DNA of 64,000 bases. Origin: Micavibrio sp. GTDB taxonomy: Bacteria; Pseudomonadota; Alphaproteobacteria; Micavibrionales; Micavibrionaceae. A model generated the notes under the pieces. That model saw only the letters and a program-made list of their open reading frames with translations. It was not told where the DNA came from and made no database searches. Positions 8,535 through 17,910 of the stretch are shown piece after piece (the first letter of the stretch is position 1; every line of letters begins with the position of its first letter). The position numbers were made by a program, and so were the translations under genes. The DNA lies in contig JAQGJB010000015.1 in the NCBI GenBank assembly GCA_028290825.1, positions 1 through 64,000 on the forward strand, in the 5' to 3' direction.

Positions 8535-9164
8535 ATGTTCAGTCTTTCAGAGATTTTTAAAAAAGCTGGCGCGGAATTACAGGCCGCGAATATTGTCCGT
8601 GCGGTCCTGCGGCACCGGGACGCGTTTGTGACCGATAACGATTTTACCGATCAGGTGTTCCTGACCCTCGGCATTGGCCGCCTGCACCATGTGACGGCCA
8701 AAACCGATGTCCTGTTCGCCCGCCCGGAGCAGACATTCAAAATTCAGGTCCTGAACGATGCCGAGAACCCCATTGAACTGCCAGGGTCGGAAGCTGCGTT
8801 CCTGACCACCTATACCAGCTGGGGCCGCAAGCCTGCGCTCGGCCTGGTGATCCGCGACCAGATTCACGGGGTTCAGAACGCCCGGCGTGATAAACATATC
8901 GTCGCGGCGATGGGGGGCGTTTTTACGACGCCAGAACGCTTTGTGCCGTTTAAACTGATCCAGGCGGAATTCGGTATGCGCGGCAACGTGAAGACCATCT
9001 TCAATCTGCCTTTGACGCAGGAGAATGCGGAAAAGACCCTGGCGGCTATCGCCTTGAATTTAAAGCAGATTCTTGACGAGGACCGTCTGGACGCGATGGG
9101 AAATGCCCGGCAGATCCGCCGGATGAGTCCGGATGCGGTGAAATCCTTGACATTCACCCCTTAA
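8535..9164 (+). CDS. Hypothetical protein (209 aa)
   Basis: A soluble protein with no recognisable motif, predicted mixed alpha/beta. It contains FLTTYTSWGRKPALGLVIRD and ends in a polar RRMSPDAVKSLTFTP tail. It begins nine bases after the stop of the 7773 gene and probably shares its transcript. No homology call; function unknown. Confidence 0.6.
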   Translation: MFSLSEIFKKAGAELQAANIVRAVLRHRDAFVTDNDFTDQVFLTLGIGRLHHVTAKTDVLFARPEQTFKIQVLNDAENPIELPGSEAAFLTTYTSWGRKPALGLVIRDQIHGVQNARRDKHIVAAMGGVFTTPERFVPFKLIQAEFGMRGNVKTIFNLPLTQENAEKTLAAIALNLKQILDEDRLDAMGNARQIRRMSPDAVKSLTFTP

Positions 9165-9193
9165 ACCCCTAATTTCCCCACGAAATCAGCAAC

Positions 9194-9278
9194 CACTGTG
9201 AAATGTTTACAGTGCTTTCGGGTACCCCGCAGTCGGCGAATTTACGCTCACTGCGGCTGTTTTGTTTTTGGAATTTGC
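9194..9278 (+). promoter_or_regulatory. ffh leader with two inverted repeats
   Basis: CACTGT/ACAGTG (9194-9199/9209-9214) and CCGCAGT/ACTGCGG (9227-9233/9250-9256, loop 16) precede a T-rich stretch and the ffh start at 9279. The second could be a weak terminator of the upstream pair or an attenuator of ffh. I cannot distinguish these. Confidence 0.3.
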
Positions 9279-10763
9279 ATGTTTGACTCGTTAGGCGACA
9301 AATTAGGCAAGGTTTTCGGCAAGCTGCGCGGTAAGGGCGGGTTGTCCGAGTCCGACGTTGCCGAGGCTATGCGCGAAATTCGCGTGGCCCTGCTTGAGGC
9401 CGATGTCGCCCTGCCCGTCGTTAAAGACTTTATCGACAGTGTTAAAGAAAAAGCTGTTGGCGCAGATGTTATCAAATCTGTTACGCCGGGTCAGCAGATC
9501 GTCAAGATCGTCAATGATGCCCTGGTTGAAATGCTGGGCAGCACGACGCAGGAACTGACCTTCGGTCCCGCCCCGTCTGCTTACCTGATGGTTGGTCTGC
9601 AGGGTTCGGGTAAGACCACGACCACAGCGAAGATCGCGAAATTCCTGACCGAGAAGCAGCGTAAGAAAGTGCTGATGGCCTCGCTCGACGTTTATCGTCC
9701 GGCGGCGCAGGAACAGCTGGCCCTCCTCGGCACACAGACTGAAGTCGCGACACTACCAATCGTTGTGGGCGAAAAGCCGCTGGCGATTGCGAAGCGCGCG
9801 ATGGATATGGCGCGTAAAGAAGGTTTCGATCTTGTCATCCTCGATACCGCCGGTCGTGTGACGGTTGACGAAGACATGATGAACGAAGTCGCCGAGATCC
9901 AGAAGGCGATGAACCCGGTTGAAACCCTGCTGGTCGCTGATGCGATGACGGGGCAGGATGCGGTGAATACTGCAAAAGCGTTTAACGACCGTGTTGGCGT
10001 GACCGGGATCGTGCTAACCCGCGTTGACGGCGATGCGCGCGGCGGTGCCGCCCTCTCCATGAAGGCCGTGACCGGCAAGCCTGTGAAGCTGATCGGTGTT
10101 GGAGAGAAATGGACTGCGCTCGAGCAATTCCACCCGGACCGCATTGCCAGCCGTATTCTCGGCATGGGTGATGTGGTCAGCCTCGTGGAAAAAGCCATTG
10201 AGAATATCGATCAGGGCGACGCCGAGAAAATGGCCGCCAAATTCGCCAAGGGTGAATTCGATTTCAACGACCTGCTGTCGCAGATGAACCAGATGAAGAA
10301 AATGGGCGGCGTCGGTAGCCTTGTCAAAATGCTTCCCGGCCTCGGGGCGATGGCGTCGCAACTGGAAGGCAAAGTGGATGACAAGGTCATGAAACGCCAG
10401 GAAGCCATGATCCTCTCCATGACTAAGGAAGAACGCGCAAAACCAATTCTCCTCAACGCGTCGCGTAAGCGCCGTATTGCGGAAGGGTCAGGCACATCAG
10501 TGCAGGACATCAATAAACTCTATAAGCAATTACAAGATATGCAGACCGTCATGAAGCGCATGAAGAAAATGGGCATGGGCAAAATGATGGGGATGATGCA
10601 GGGCCTGATGGGTGAAAAAGATCAATCCATCATCGCCGAACAAATGCAACAGAACGGCGACGTTCTGGGCAAGAACCCGTTTGGCGGAATGCCGGGCGCG
10701 GGTTCGACCAACCCATTCAATAACAACCCACTATTTAAATTTAACACAAAGAAGGAAAAGTAA
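9279..10763 (+). CDS. ffh: Signal recognition particle protein Ffh
   Basis: Binds hydrophobic signal sequences and 4.5S RNA and, with FtsY, targets nascent membrane proteins. The start is ATG 9279 (MFDSLGDKLGK), the conserved family N-terminus; an upstream extension is not conserved in type. The 494 residues comprise the N domain, the G domain (G1 GLQGSGKTTT near 107-116, LDVYRPAAQEQL, DTAGR, TRVDGDARGG) and a Met-rich M domain from about residue 300 with a long MKKMGMGKMMGMMQ run. Three bases separate it from rpsP, the usual order. Confidence 0.96.
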   Translation: MFDSLGDKLGKVFGKLRGKGGLSESDVAEAMREIRVALLEADVALPVVKDFIDSVKEKAVGADVIKSVTPGQQIVKIVNDALVEMLGSTTQELTFGPAPSAYLMVGLQGSGKTTTTAKIAKFLTEKQRKKVLMASLDVYRPAAQEQLALLGTQTEVATLPIVVGEKPLAIAKRAMDMARKEGFDLVILDTAGRVTVDEDMMNEVAEIQKAMNPVETLLVADAMTGQDAVNTAKAFNDRVGVTGIVLTRVDGDARGGAALSMKAVTGKPVKLIGVGEKWTALEQFHPDRIASRILGMGDVVSLVEKAIENIDQGDAEKMAAKFAKGEFDFNDLLSQMNQMKKMGGVGSLVKMLPGLGAMASQLEGKVDDKVMKRQEAMILSMTKEERAKPILLNASRKRRIAEGSGTSVQDINKLYKQLQDMQTVMKRMKKMGMGKMMGMMQGLMGEKDQSIIAEQMQQNGDVLGKNPFGGMPGAGSTNPFNNNPLFKFNTKKEK

Positions 10764-10766
10764 ACT

Positions 10767-11264
10767 ATGTCACTGAAAATCCGTATGGCCCGCGGCGGCC
10801 GCCGTAACCTGCCTTTCTACCGTATCGTTGTAACGGATTCCCGTTCACCACGTGACGGTAACTTCATCGAAAAAGTCGGCACCTATAACCCGATGCTGTC
10901 CAACGACAACGCCGAGCGCGTAACCCTGAACAAAGAGCGCATCCAGTACTGGCTGAGCCAGGGCGCAATCCCTTCAGAGCGCGTGAACATTTTTCTCGCC
11001 AAAGCAGGACTGACCGAAGCCGTTCCATACGTCGAGTCACCGAAGAAATCCGCACCTAAGGCGAAAGCCATCGAGCGCGTCCGCGAAAAAGCGGAGAAAA
11101 TTGAAAAAGCGAAAGCAGCTGAAGAAAAAGCCAAGGCCGATGCTGAAGAAGCAAAACGCGCCGCCGCTGAAGAAGCTGCAAAACCGGCTGAAGAGCCAGC
11201 CGCCGAAGCTCCGGCAGAGGCCGCAGCAGAAGCACTAGCCGAAGGCGAAACACCAACAGCTTAA
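10767..11264 (+). CDS. rpsP: 30S ribosomal protein S16 with long C-terminal tail
   Basis: The first 90 or so residues are canonical S16 ([31 protein letters not shown]). The remaining 75 are a low-complexity Ala/Glu/Lys-rich helix, making 165 residues against about 80-90 in E. coli. The tail begins near KKSAPKAKA and turns strongly acidic at its end. Extended S16 tails occur in Alphaproteobacteria. It lies three bases after ffh and is followed by a hairpin at 11279. Confidence 0.95.
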   Translation: MSLKIRMARGGRRNLPFYRIVVTDSRSPRDGNFIEKVGTYNPMLSNDNAERVTLNKERIQYWLSQGAIPSERVNIFLAKAGLTEAVPYVESPKKSAPKAKAIERVREKAEKIEKAKAAEEKAKADAEEAKRAAAEEAAKPAEEPAAEAPAEAAAEALAEGETPTA

Positions 11265-11278
11265 ATATAAGTTTTGTA

Positions 11279-11303
11279 CCGGCCCTGCTTTTAGCAGGGC
11301 CGG
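11279..11303 (+). terminator. GC-rich hairpin after rpsP
   Basis: A perfect 11-bp stem (CCGGCCCTGCT / AGCAGGGCCGG, loop TTT) 15 bases after rpsP. It has no proper T tract, so it may attenuate or protect the 3' end rather than fully terminate. Confidence 0.6.
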
Positions 11304-11409
11304 ATGCCTTTAAGGAATACGCGGACATAACGGTTCGATTTTAAATACGGAATCGGTTGGTTTAACGTCGGTTCATACATGAGGAATTAATGCAGGAAAG
11401 GAATATTCA

Positions 11410-11652
11410 ATGATTCTTATTATAGGCAGCGCTGGTATGGTTAAGTGGAGTGAGGGTCCGGTTCAAGATGAAGAAAAATTGAAAGACCAGTTTCAGCACC
11501 TCGCCAGTTATCATATGATGGATGACGTCGGAACGCAGGTGAAGGCCAATGCATCAGGTTATGTTCCCCCAGCGCTTAAAGAGGCGAGAGAACGTGTTGA
11601 GGCGGAATTGAAAAAAACGAACCGCTATAATGCCATTTGCAATATGGTCTAA
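11410..11652 (+). CDS. Small hypothetical protein (80 aa)
   Basis: An 80-residue protein, N-terminal MILIIGSAGMVKW then mostly charged helix ending YNAICNMV. The ATG is preceded by AGGAAAGGAATATTCA, a plausible ribosome binding site, and the gene is bracketed by hairpins at 11279 and 11686. No family recognised; it interrupts the conserved rpsP-rimM junction. Confidence 0.5.
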   Translation: MILIIGSAGMVKWSEGPVQDEEKLKDQFQHLASYHMMDDVGTQVKANASGYVPPALKEARERVEAELKKTNRYNAICNMV

Positions 11653-11685
11653 GGCTAACAAATATTAATGCCTGATAAATTCAAG

Positions 11686-11705
11686 ATCCCGGCGCGAGCC
11701 GGGAT
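11686..11705 (+). terminator. Hairpin between the 80-aa gene and rimM
   Basis: Perfect 8-bp stem ATCCCGGC / GCCGGGAT with a GCGA tetraloop, followed by TAATGTTTAA. The T tract is poor, so it is a weak terminator or mRNA-stabilising stem just ahead of the rimM GTG. Confidence 0.5.
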
Positions 11706-11724
11706 TAATGTTTAAGGAAATGCA

Positions 11725-12240
11725 GTGACGGACAATACGAAACGCATTCTGATCGGTGAAATCTCGACGGCACACGGTGTGCGCGGGTTGGTAAAAGTGC
11801 GAGCTTATGGCGACGACCCGAAGACACTGGAAATTTACGGTCCGCTTTATACGTCAGAGACAGGAACCAAAGCTCATCAATTAAAACTGAAGCACCAGGC
11901 GGGTGGTGTCTGGATTGCGCAGGTTGATGAAATTGATGACCGCAATATCGCCGAAACCCTGCGTGGCACCAAACTCTGGCTCGACCGTGATAAACTGCCG
12001 GCACTCGAGGACGGGTTTTACCATGACGACCTGATCGGGCTTTCGGTGATTGACGAGGCCGGCGCGGCTATCGGGGTCGTCACGGGGGTTGATAATTTCG
12101 GCGCGGGCGATCTGCTGGACATCAGGCGCGAGGGAAAGCCGAACTTCTACCTTCCGTTTGCAGATATTTATGTCCTGAATGTCGATGTTGAGCGCAAAAC
12201 GGTCACTGTGGATATACCAGATGGATTGATTGATGACTGA
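11725..12240 (+). CDS. rimM: Ribosome maturation factor RimM
   Basis: Assists 30S head assembly by binding S19. The 171-residue protein starts at a GTG (11725) with AAGGAAA upstream. N-terminal RimM domain: ILIGEISTAHGVRGLVKVRAYGDDP; C-terminal PRC-barrel: FYHDDLIGLSV...GAGDLLDIRR...LPFADIYVLNVD. It overlaps the next gene by eight bases and belongs to the conserved rpsP-rimM-trmD-rplS group. Confidence 0.94.
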   Translation: MTDNTKRILIGEISTAHGVRGLVKVRAYGDDPKTLEIYGPLYTSETGTKAHQLKLKHQAGGVWIAQVDEIDDRNIAETLRGTKLWLDRDKLPALEDGFYHDDLIGLSVIDEAGAAIGVVTGVDNFGAGDLLDIRREGKPNFYLPFADIYVLNVDVERKTVTVDIPDGLIDD

Positions 12241-12826
12241 AGATTCCGCCACACCGCGCAAGTCATTGAGAAGTTCAGGCATAGTAGCTGCGCTCGCCGC
12301 ATTTGCGATGGCCCTCACCGCTTTTCTTGAAAGCGCCATGGGCCGAAAAATCTGGGGTACCGGCGGGAAGGCAGGATTCTGGTCGGGTGATATCAACAGT
12401 TCTACCAATTCGCAATTCCTGTTTGATCCCTACACGTCCAGTCATATGCTGCACGGGGTTTTGTTTTACGGCTTCTTCTGGCTGATCGGACGGGACTGGC
12501 CGCTACGTGTGCGCCTGCTGCTTGCGCTTGTTGTCGAGTGCGGATGGGAGTTACTGGAGAATAGCAGCTTTATCATTGAGCGTTACCGCGCCCAGACCAT
12601 TTCGCTGAATTACTTCGGCGACAGCATTATGAATTCAATGTGCGATATTCTTGCCGCGACAATCGGCTTCCTGATCGCGGCGCGGCTTCCGGTGAAGGTT
12701 ACGATTGCGATTTTTATTGTGGTTGAGGTTGCAATGGCCTGCACCGTGCGAGATAACCTGACGATGAATGTCATTATGCTGGTCTATCCGGTTGAGGTGC
12801 TTAAAACCTGGCAGGGGCAGTTATGA
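12233..12826 (+). CDS. UPF0314/DUF2585 family membrane protein
   Basis: An inner-membrane protein of 197 residues with about four to five hydrophobic helices (18-35, 70-88, 93-105, 140-160, 163-185). Conserved features of the alphaproteobacterial UPF0314 family are visible: [35 protein letters not shown] and [18 protein letters not shown]. Function is unknown for the family. ATG 12233 lies inside the rimM end; its stop overlaps trmD by four bases (ATGA), so the three genes are translationally coupled. Confidence 0.85.
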   Translation: MTEDSATPRKSLRSSGIVAALAAFAMALTAFLESAMGRKIWGTGGKAGFWSGDINSSTNSQFLFDPYTSSHMLHGVLFYGFFWLIGRDWPLRVRLLLALVVECGWELLENSSFIIERYRAQTISLNYFGDSIMNSMCDILAATIGFLIAARLPVKVTIAIFIVVEVAMACTVRDNLTMNVIMLVYPVEVLKTWQGQL

Positions 12827-13527
12827 GCTGGCAGGTTAATCTCCTCACCCTCTTTCCTGAAATGTTTCCGGGCACACTCGGGCAATCGCTCAGCGGGCGG
12901 GCGCTGGAAAAGGCGATCTGGTCATATACTGCGCTGAATATCCGCGACTATGCCTTCGACAAGCACAAGACAGTTGATGATACGCCGTTCGGCGGCGGCG
13001 CGGGCATGGTGATGCGCGCGGATGTGATCGAAAACGCCCTGCTGGCTCTCCCCAATCCGGGCCGGAAGATTTATCTCAGCCCGCGCGGGCAGCTGCTCAA
13101 CCAATCGCTGGTCAAGGAGCTGGTGGCTGAGCCTGCGATCACCTTGCTGTGCGGACGTTACGAAGGCGTGGACCAGCGGGTTCTGGACGCACACGGGTTT
13201 GAAGAAGTGAGCATCGGAGATTACGTTTTATCCGGCGGCGAACCGGCGGCGATGATTTTGATGGATGCGTGCATCCGTCTGCTGCCCGGGGTGATGGGAA
13301 ACGAAAATACTGCGGATAATGAAAGCTTCGGTACTGCCACTGGCGGGTTACTGGAATACCCGCATTACACGCGGCCCGCGGAATGGACGGCGAAGGATGG
13401 AAAAGCCTATGCCGTGCCGGAAATTCTGACGTCGGGCAACCATGCCAAGGTTGATCAATGGCGGCTGGATCAGGCGAAAGAAATTACAAAGGAGCGCAGG
13501 CCTGATCTGTTAAAAGATAAAACCTGA
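12823..13527 (+). CDS. trmD: tRNA (guanine37-N1)-methyltransferase
   Basis: Methylates G37 in tRNAs reading CNN codons to prevent +1 frameshifting; a SPOUT-fold, SAM-dependent enzyme. The 234 residues include [47 protein letters not shown] and the trefoil-knot [16 protein letters not shown], then a C-terminal helical domain. Start overlaps DUF2585 by four bases. Confidence 0.96.
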   Translation: MSWQVNLLTLFPEMFPGTLGQSLSGRALEKAIWSYTALNIRDYAFDKHKTVDDTPFGGGAGMVMRADVIENALLALPNPGRKIYLSPRGQLLNQSLVKELVAEPAITLLCGRYEGVDQRVLDAHGFEEVSIGDYVLSGGEPAAMILMDACIRLLPGVMGNENTADNESFGTATGGLLEYPHYTRPAEWTAKDGKAYAVPEILTSGNHAKVDQWRLDQAKEITKERRPDLLKDKT

Positions 13528-13586
13528 GTTTCTATTTCCGTATTGCTAAATCTATAGTGAGGCGCGACAAAGCTTTCTCCCTCCCA

Positions 13587-13607
13587 CAAGGAAATTCCTT
13601 GTTTTTT
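13587..13607 (+). terminator. Short intrinsic terminator after trmD
   Basis: CAAGGA / TCCTTG (13587-13592 / 13596-13601) with loop AAT and a T6 tract (13602-13607). It suggests that rplS is mainly transcribed from its own promoter in the following 130 bases. Confidence 0.6.
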
Positions 13608-13735
13608 GGGCATAAACCCTGTAAAAAGCCCCTGCTTTAAGACCAATTCAGCCTAATCAAATAATAATTGGACCGCTGCCCATGGTGGGTAATATCGGGT
13701 CCTCATAAGGGCGAGAGAAAAGAAAGACTAGTAAA

Positions 13736-14245
13736 ATGAATATCTTACAAAAGTTCGAAGCGAAAGAACTGGCGAAACAAACCGCCGGTAAAACACTCCT
13801 GGAATTTTCCACCGGTGATACTGTTATCGTTAACCTGAAGATCGTTGAAGGCGACCGCGAACGCGTTCAGGCCTATGAAGGCGTCTGCATCGCACGTGGC
13901 GGTCAGGGCATCAACGAAAGCTTTACGGTTCGCAAGATCTCCTACGGCGAAGGTGTTGAGCGCGTATTCCCGCTGCACAGCCCACGTATCGAGAGCATTG
14001 AACTGGTCCGCCGCGGTTCCGTCCGCCGTGCGAAACTGTACTACCTGCGCGATCGTCAGGGTAAATCAGCCCGTATCGTCGAGCGCACCACAGGCCACGG
14101 CCTTGAAGAAGCGGCAGCAGCAGCAGCAGCAGCCAGCGCAGAACGTAAAGTCGCCAAGAAAGAAAAAGCAGCTGCAAAAGCTGAAGGCAAGAAAGAGCCA
14201 AAAGCTCCTAAAGCTAAAAAAGAAAAAGCACCAAAGGCTGAATAG
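13736..14245 (+). CDS. rplS: 50S ribosomal protein L19 with basic C-terminal tail
   Basis: A protein at the 30S-50S interface. The L19 core (about 1-118) is canonical: [60 protein letters not shown]. The last 50 residues are an Ala run followed by Lys/Ala/Pro repeats, giving 169 residues instead of about 115-130. The Ala run is encoded by GCA repeats near 14110-14132, a potential slippage tract. Followed by a strong terminator. Confidence 0.95.
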   Translation: MNILQKFEAKELAKQTAGKTLLEFSTGDTVIVNLKIVEGDRERVQAYEGVCIARGGQGINESFTVRKISYGEGVERVFPLHSPRIESIELVRRGSVRRAKLYYLRDRQGKSARIVERTTGHGLEEAAAAAAAASAERKVAKKEKAAAKAEGKKEPKAPKAKKEKAPKAE

Positions 14246-14269
14246 TCTTTCGGGCAAAATGAAAAAAAA

Positions 14270-14294
14270 GGCGCGATTATATCGCGCCTTTTTT
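14270..14294 (+). terminator. Intrinsic terminator after rplS
   Basis: Perfect 8-bp stem GGCGCGAT / ATCGCGCC, loop TAT, flanked by A8 and T6. End of the ffh-rplS block, and potentially bidirectional. Confidence 0.85.
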
Positions 14295-14382
14295 ATTTGC
14301 GCCGTTGCCGGGCTACATCTTCTCGGCCATGCGGATCACCGTGGTCTGCGCCCAGCCGCCTGCCGTGGCGCCGAATTGCGGC

Positions 14383-14775
14383 TTACGCGGCGGCTCCTTT
14401 TGCAGATGGGGAACAAGGGCGGTATCCCCCTCTGCCTGAACCGGTTTTTTTTCCAGGAAAGTCGATGTTTTGGTCATTTACGCTCAGGGCCTCCAGCCAT
14501 TCAGAAGTACGCAGTGGTGCAGTCAGTTCAAAAATGGTCCCGTCGCCCCGCTCCGCCGACAGCAGGACATGGTCTGTGGCGGCAAAGGTTTTGGCCATGG
14601 TGTCGGAGATAGAGCCGAGCAAATACCCGGCCTCATGAAACACGGCAAAAACTTGGTGGGTTTTGGGATCGACAACGATGGTGTCGGACTGGACGAATGC
14701 AGCGTCAGCCAGGGTAATGCAGATCTCCCCTTCCCGGTTGGTCAGGAAAGCGGCATGGGTTGCCAGTTCGGTCAT
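14383..14775 (-). CDS. Hypothetical protein (130 aa)
   Basis: A small soluble protein. I start at ATG 14773-14775 (MTELATHAA), which follows a weak AGTGGAAC site; longer versions use a less protein-like N-terminus. Mainly beta-like sequence to about residue 85 (CITLADAAFVQSDTIVVD), then a Gly/Lys-rich tail. No family recognised. Confidence 0.55.
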   Translation of the reverse strand: MTELATHAAFLTNREGEICITLADAAFVQSDTIVVDPKTHQVFAVFHEAGYLLGSISDTMAKTFAATDHVLLSAERGDGTIFELTAPLRTSEWLEALSVNDQNIDFPGKKTGSGRGGYRPCSPSAKGAAA

Positions 14776-14859
14776 GATCGTTCCACTTCTTAATACGGCT
14801 ATTATGTACCACAACATTGGTGCAGCGCACAAGAGTGCGTTTTATTAATTATAGAAACA

Positions 14860-14892
14860 AAACCTTGCTAATCCATTAAATTAGCAAGGTTT
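14860..14892. terminator. Strong terminator after the secreted-protein gene
   Basis: A perfect 13-bp stem AAACCTTGCTAAT / ATTAGCAAGGTTT with a 7-base loop. Read on the minus strand it is followed by a T-rich TTTTGTTTCT, so it terminates the gene at 14921. Confidence 0.85.
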
Positions 14893-14920
14893 AATTTTCT
14901 TTATATATCAATGTCTTATC

Positions 14921-15439
14921 TTATTTTCCCAACTCTCTTTGGAGCTTGGCTGGCAGAGGCCCATAGGTTTCGCCCGCCGCTTTCATGTCCCCATGGAGGT
15001 CCTTGAGCCGTGTGCCCATATCGAAAGCGTTATCGGAGAGTTTTGCCCCAAGGTCCGGCGTCGCCTTTAGAATATCGGCATCCGCACGATATTGTTGGTA
15101 GGTACGAATACCTTCAGAAGGGCCGAACTTTTTTTCCAATTCTTCCTTGTTATAACTCTGCAGTTTGCCAACTCCTCCTCCCTCGAAAAGGGCGGTAGGT
15201 TCATGAACCAGGTAACGGCCCGCGGCTTCCTTAATCAGGATCGGTTCGTTGCGAATATCACGCTCCAGATTACGCTGGAATACAACACCCTTGGCATGAT
15301 CGTTAAAATTGGCGACCTGGGAGGTGGAAATCTGTGGCTTAGACTGCTGCTTTACAGGTTCGGCGGCAAGCGCGGACCCGGCCCCGGTCGCCAGGGCGAA
15401 GGCTGTTGTCAGGGCTGCGGCTAGATTTTTCTTATCCAT
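14921..15439 (-). CDS. Secreted hypothetical protein (172 aa)
   Basis: Has a clear Sec signal peptide: MDKK, a hydrophobic stretch, then GSALA|AEP with likely cleavage near residue 25. The mature part is polar, has no cysteines and contains no domain I recognise. Monocistronic, with its own terminator and a divergent promoter region shared with leuC. Likely periplasmic; function unknown. Confidence 0.65.
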   Translation of the reverse strand: MDKKNLAAALTTAFALATGAGSALAAEPVKQQSKPQISTSQVANFNDHAKGVVFQRNLERDIRNEPILIKEAAGRYLVHEPTALFEGGGVGKLQSYNKEELEKKFGPSEGIRTYQQYRADADILKATPDLGAKLSDNAFDMGTRLKDLHGDMKAAGETYGPLPAKLQRELGK

Positions 15440-15585
15440 GGTGCACCTTTTCTTTGAAACTTGTCTTTACCATATCCTAATATAGTTAATAAATTACTGA
15501 TGCCAGCTTTATTTCCGGCGAAATCCTTGATCCCGCACTGCGCTGTGACGTAGTTTACCCTATCTATCAATTTGAGGTTCCTGAC

Positions 15586-16992
15586 ATGGCAAAACCCCGC
15601 ACACTTTACGAGAAAATCTGGGACGATCATCTGGTTGAAAAGGCCGATGACGGGACCTGCCTGATTTATATTGACCGGCATCTGGTGCATGAAGTGACCT
15701 CGCCCCAGGCGTTCGAAGGACTGCGCCATGCTGGCCGTAAAGTGCGGAAACCTGAAAACACTCTGGCCGTGGCCGACCACAACGTGCCGACCACCAACCG
15801 GGCCCAGGGCATCGCCGATCCGGAAAGCCGGTTGCAGGTCGATACGCTGACCGAAAACTGCGCAGAGTTCGGTGTGCAACTGTTCCAAATGAGCGACAAG
15901 CGTCAGGGCATCGTTCACATCATCGGGCCGGAGCAAGGCTTCACCCAGCCGGGCATGACCATTGTATGCGGCGACAGTCACACATCCACGCACGGTGCCT
16001 TCGGCGCCCTCGCCTTCGGCATCGGTACGTCGGAAGTTGAGCATGTCCTGGCCACGCAGACGCTGATCATGAAACCGTCGAAGACGATGCTGATCCAGGT
16101 GGACGGGCAATTAAAACCCGGCGTGACAGCGAAGGATATGGTCCTGCAGATCATCGGCACCATCGGCACCGCCGGTGGCACCGGCCATGTTATCGAGTAT
16201 GCGGGCGAGGCCGTCCGGGCGCTCTCCATGGAAGGCCGTATGACGATGTGCAATATGTCGATCGAGGGCGGCGCGCGCGCCGGACTGATCGCGCCGGATG
16301 AAACCACGTTTGCCTATATCAAAGGCCGTCCGATGGCGCCAAAGGCAGAGAACTGGGATAAGGCCGTTGCTTACTGGACCTCCCTAGCCAGCGATTCCGG
16401 TGCGACCTATGACAGTGTAGTTAAAATCAACGCCGCCGATATCGCGCCGAACGTCACATGGGGGACGTCGCCGCAGGATGTTCTTGCCGTCACGGGCAAC
16501 GTTCCCGACCCGAAAGACGTTGATGATGAAACGAAACGCGCGGCCATGGTGCGCGCGCTTGATTACATGGGTCTGACCGCAGGGATGAAATTGGAGGATG
16601 TGAAGATAGACAAGGTTTTCATCGGGTCCTGCACCAATGGCCGGATTGAAGATTTGCGCGAGGCCGCGAAAGTGGCCGAAGGTCGCAAGGTCGCCGGGAA
16701 TGTACAGGCATTGATCGTGCCGGGATCCGGACTGGTAAAGGAACAGGCTGAACAGGAAGGGCTTGATAAAATCTTTCTGGAAGCCGGTTTTGAATGGCGA
16801 GAGCCCGGCTGTTCCATGTGCCTGGCGATGAATGCCGACAGGCTGGAACCGGGCGAGCGTTGCGCATCGACCTCCAACCGCAATTTCGAAGGTCGTCAGG
16901 GACGCGGCGGACGTACGCATCTGATGAGTCCGGCGATGGCGGCGGCGGCGGCGATAACCGGGCACCTCACAGATGTGCGGGACCTGGTGTGA
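15586..16992 (+). CDS. leuC: 3-isopropylmalate dehydratase large subunit
   Basis: Isomerises 2- to 3-isopropylmalate in leucine synthesis, together with LeuD. The 468-residue aconitase-fold subunit has [12 protein letters not shown] at its start, the substrate motif [25 protein letters not shown], and the [4Fe-4S] cysteines in [11 protein letters not shown] and CSMCLAMN. It begins after GAGGTTCCTGAC. Unusually, leuD is not next but 2.6 kb downstream. Confidence 0.96.
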   Translation: MAKPRTLYEKIWDDHLVEKADDGTCLIYIDRHLVHEVTSPQAFEGLRHAGRKVRKPENTLAVADHNVPTTNRAQGIADPESRLQVDTLTENCAEFGVQLFQMSDKRQGIVHIIGPEQGFTQPGMTIVCGDSHTSTHGAFGALAFGIGTSEVEHVLATQTLIMKPSKTMLIQVDGQLKPGVTAKDMVLQIIGTIGTAGGTGHVIEYAGEAVRALSMEGRMTMCNMSIEGGARAGLIAPDETTFAYIKGRPMAPKAENWDKAVAYWTSLASDSGATYDSVVKINAADIAPNVTWGTSPQDVLAVTGNVPDPKDVDDETKRAAMVRALDYMGLTAGMKLEDVKIDKVFIGSCTNGRIEDLREAAKVAEGRKVAGNVQALIVPGSGLVKEQAEQEGLDKIFLEAGFEWREPGCSMCLAMNADRLEPGERCASTSNRNFEGRQGRGGRTHLMSPAMAAAAAITGHLTDVRDLV

Positions 16993-17900
16993 TACACCCC
17001 GGGGAGAAAATATATCGGCTTCAGGGCAAAAGCCTGGACGCGGCGCGGGCGGTTCACGATGCGATTTATTCGCCCACGCAGACACTCGGCGGCGATGATT
17101 TTTATCATGAATATACGGCAGAGCTAAAAATTCTGGGCTGGGCTTCGCGTGCCGTGCAGGTCTTTCAGCAGGACGGGTCCCTGCCCCGCGCCTATGAATA
17201 CGGGGCGAAGCATTACGCCGGGCAGACCCCAGATTTTTCGGCATATATGAAAGTACAGGTGGATTACCAAGGCCGGCATTTCGTTCCGCAGGACGCCGTG
17301 CTTCTCGATGCAGGCGGGATCGTCGAATCCGGCGTTTACACGCACCGACTAAAGGAGTTTCTGGAGCATCCTGAAAGGGCCGTTGGCGTTTCAATGCCCG
17401 TCGATTTCGATGCAAGCCGCCACAGCCATTTGCGCATCGGCCCGGAATTCAACAAGGCGGGTGATGAATTTCTTGAGGGCGTTGGGCGGCTGAAGCAGCA
17501 TTTTTGCGATGGCGTCTTTGCTTCCGGGCTGGGGGAGCATGAGGTGTTTTTTCGCATCGACCTGACCTGTGATAAAAATCGCCGCCCTTTATTAAGGATG
17601 GCGGCGTACCGCGCCGGGCATCAAGAGCCTGTTCCGTTACGGTCCAACGGATGGTTACGCGTAGAAAAGAGCTCGGGGGATTTTTACATTGTGCGCCCGG
17701 ATACCAAGACCGCCGGTGGGTCTGTATTGCAGGCTGCGCTTGATAAAATCCCGGATTTACCGGACAAGGCGACTTTATGGCGCGAACATGATAAGATTGA
17801 CCAATCGTGCGGTGTTAAATTGCCGCCCCCACCGCTGGAGTTGATTGATTTATACCCGGGCGCGCCGTGGCCGTTTCCAAGCAGCGCCCCGGCACCTTAA
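16989..17900 (+). CDS. Hypothetical protein (303 aa) between leuC and leuD
   Basis: Most likely starts at a GTG overlapping the leuC stop by four bases (GTGA), giving [15 protein letters not shown] and implying translational coupling; a longer frame inside leuC exists but is improbable. Soluble, no signal peptide or TM segment, with a Pro-rich C-terminus. I do not recognise a domain. Ten bases before the HD gene, so probably in the leuC transcript. Function unknown. Confidence 0.6.
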   Translation: MIHPGEKIYRLQGKSLDAARAVHDAIYSPTQTLGGDDFYHEYTAELKILGWASRAVQVFQQDGSLPRAYEYGAKHYAGQTPDFSAYMKVQVDYQGRHFVPQDAVLLDAGGIVESGVYTHRLKEFLEHPERAVGVSMPVDFDASRHSHLRIGPEFNKAGDEFLEGVGRLKQHFCDGVFASGLGEHEVFFRIDLTCDKNRRPLLRMAAYRAGHQEPVPLRSNGWLRVEKSSGDFYIVRPDTKTAGGSVLQAALDKIPDLPDKATLWREHDKIDQSCGVKLPPPPLELIDLYPGAPWPFPSSAPAP

Positions 17901-17910
17901 GGAGTAAAAA

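Noticed and set aside
16794..16988. N-terminal extension of the gene at 16989 inside leuC
   Set aside because: It would overlap the leuC C-terminus by 200 bases; the GTG overlapping the leuC stop is far more likely.
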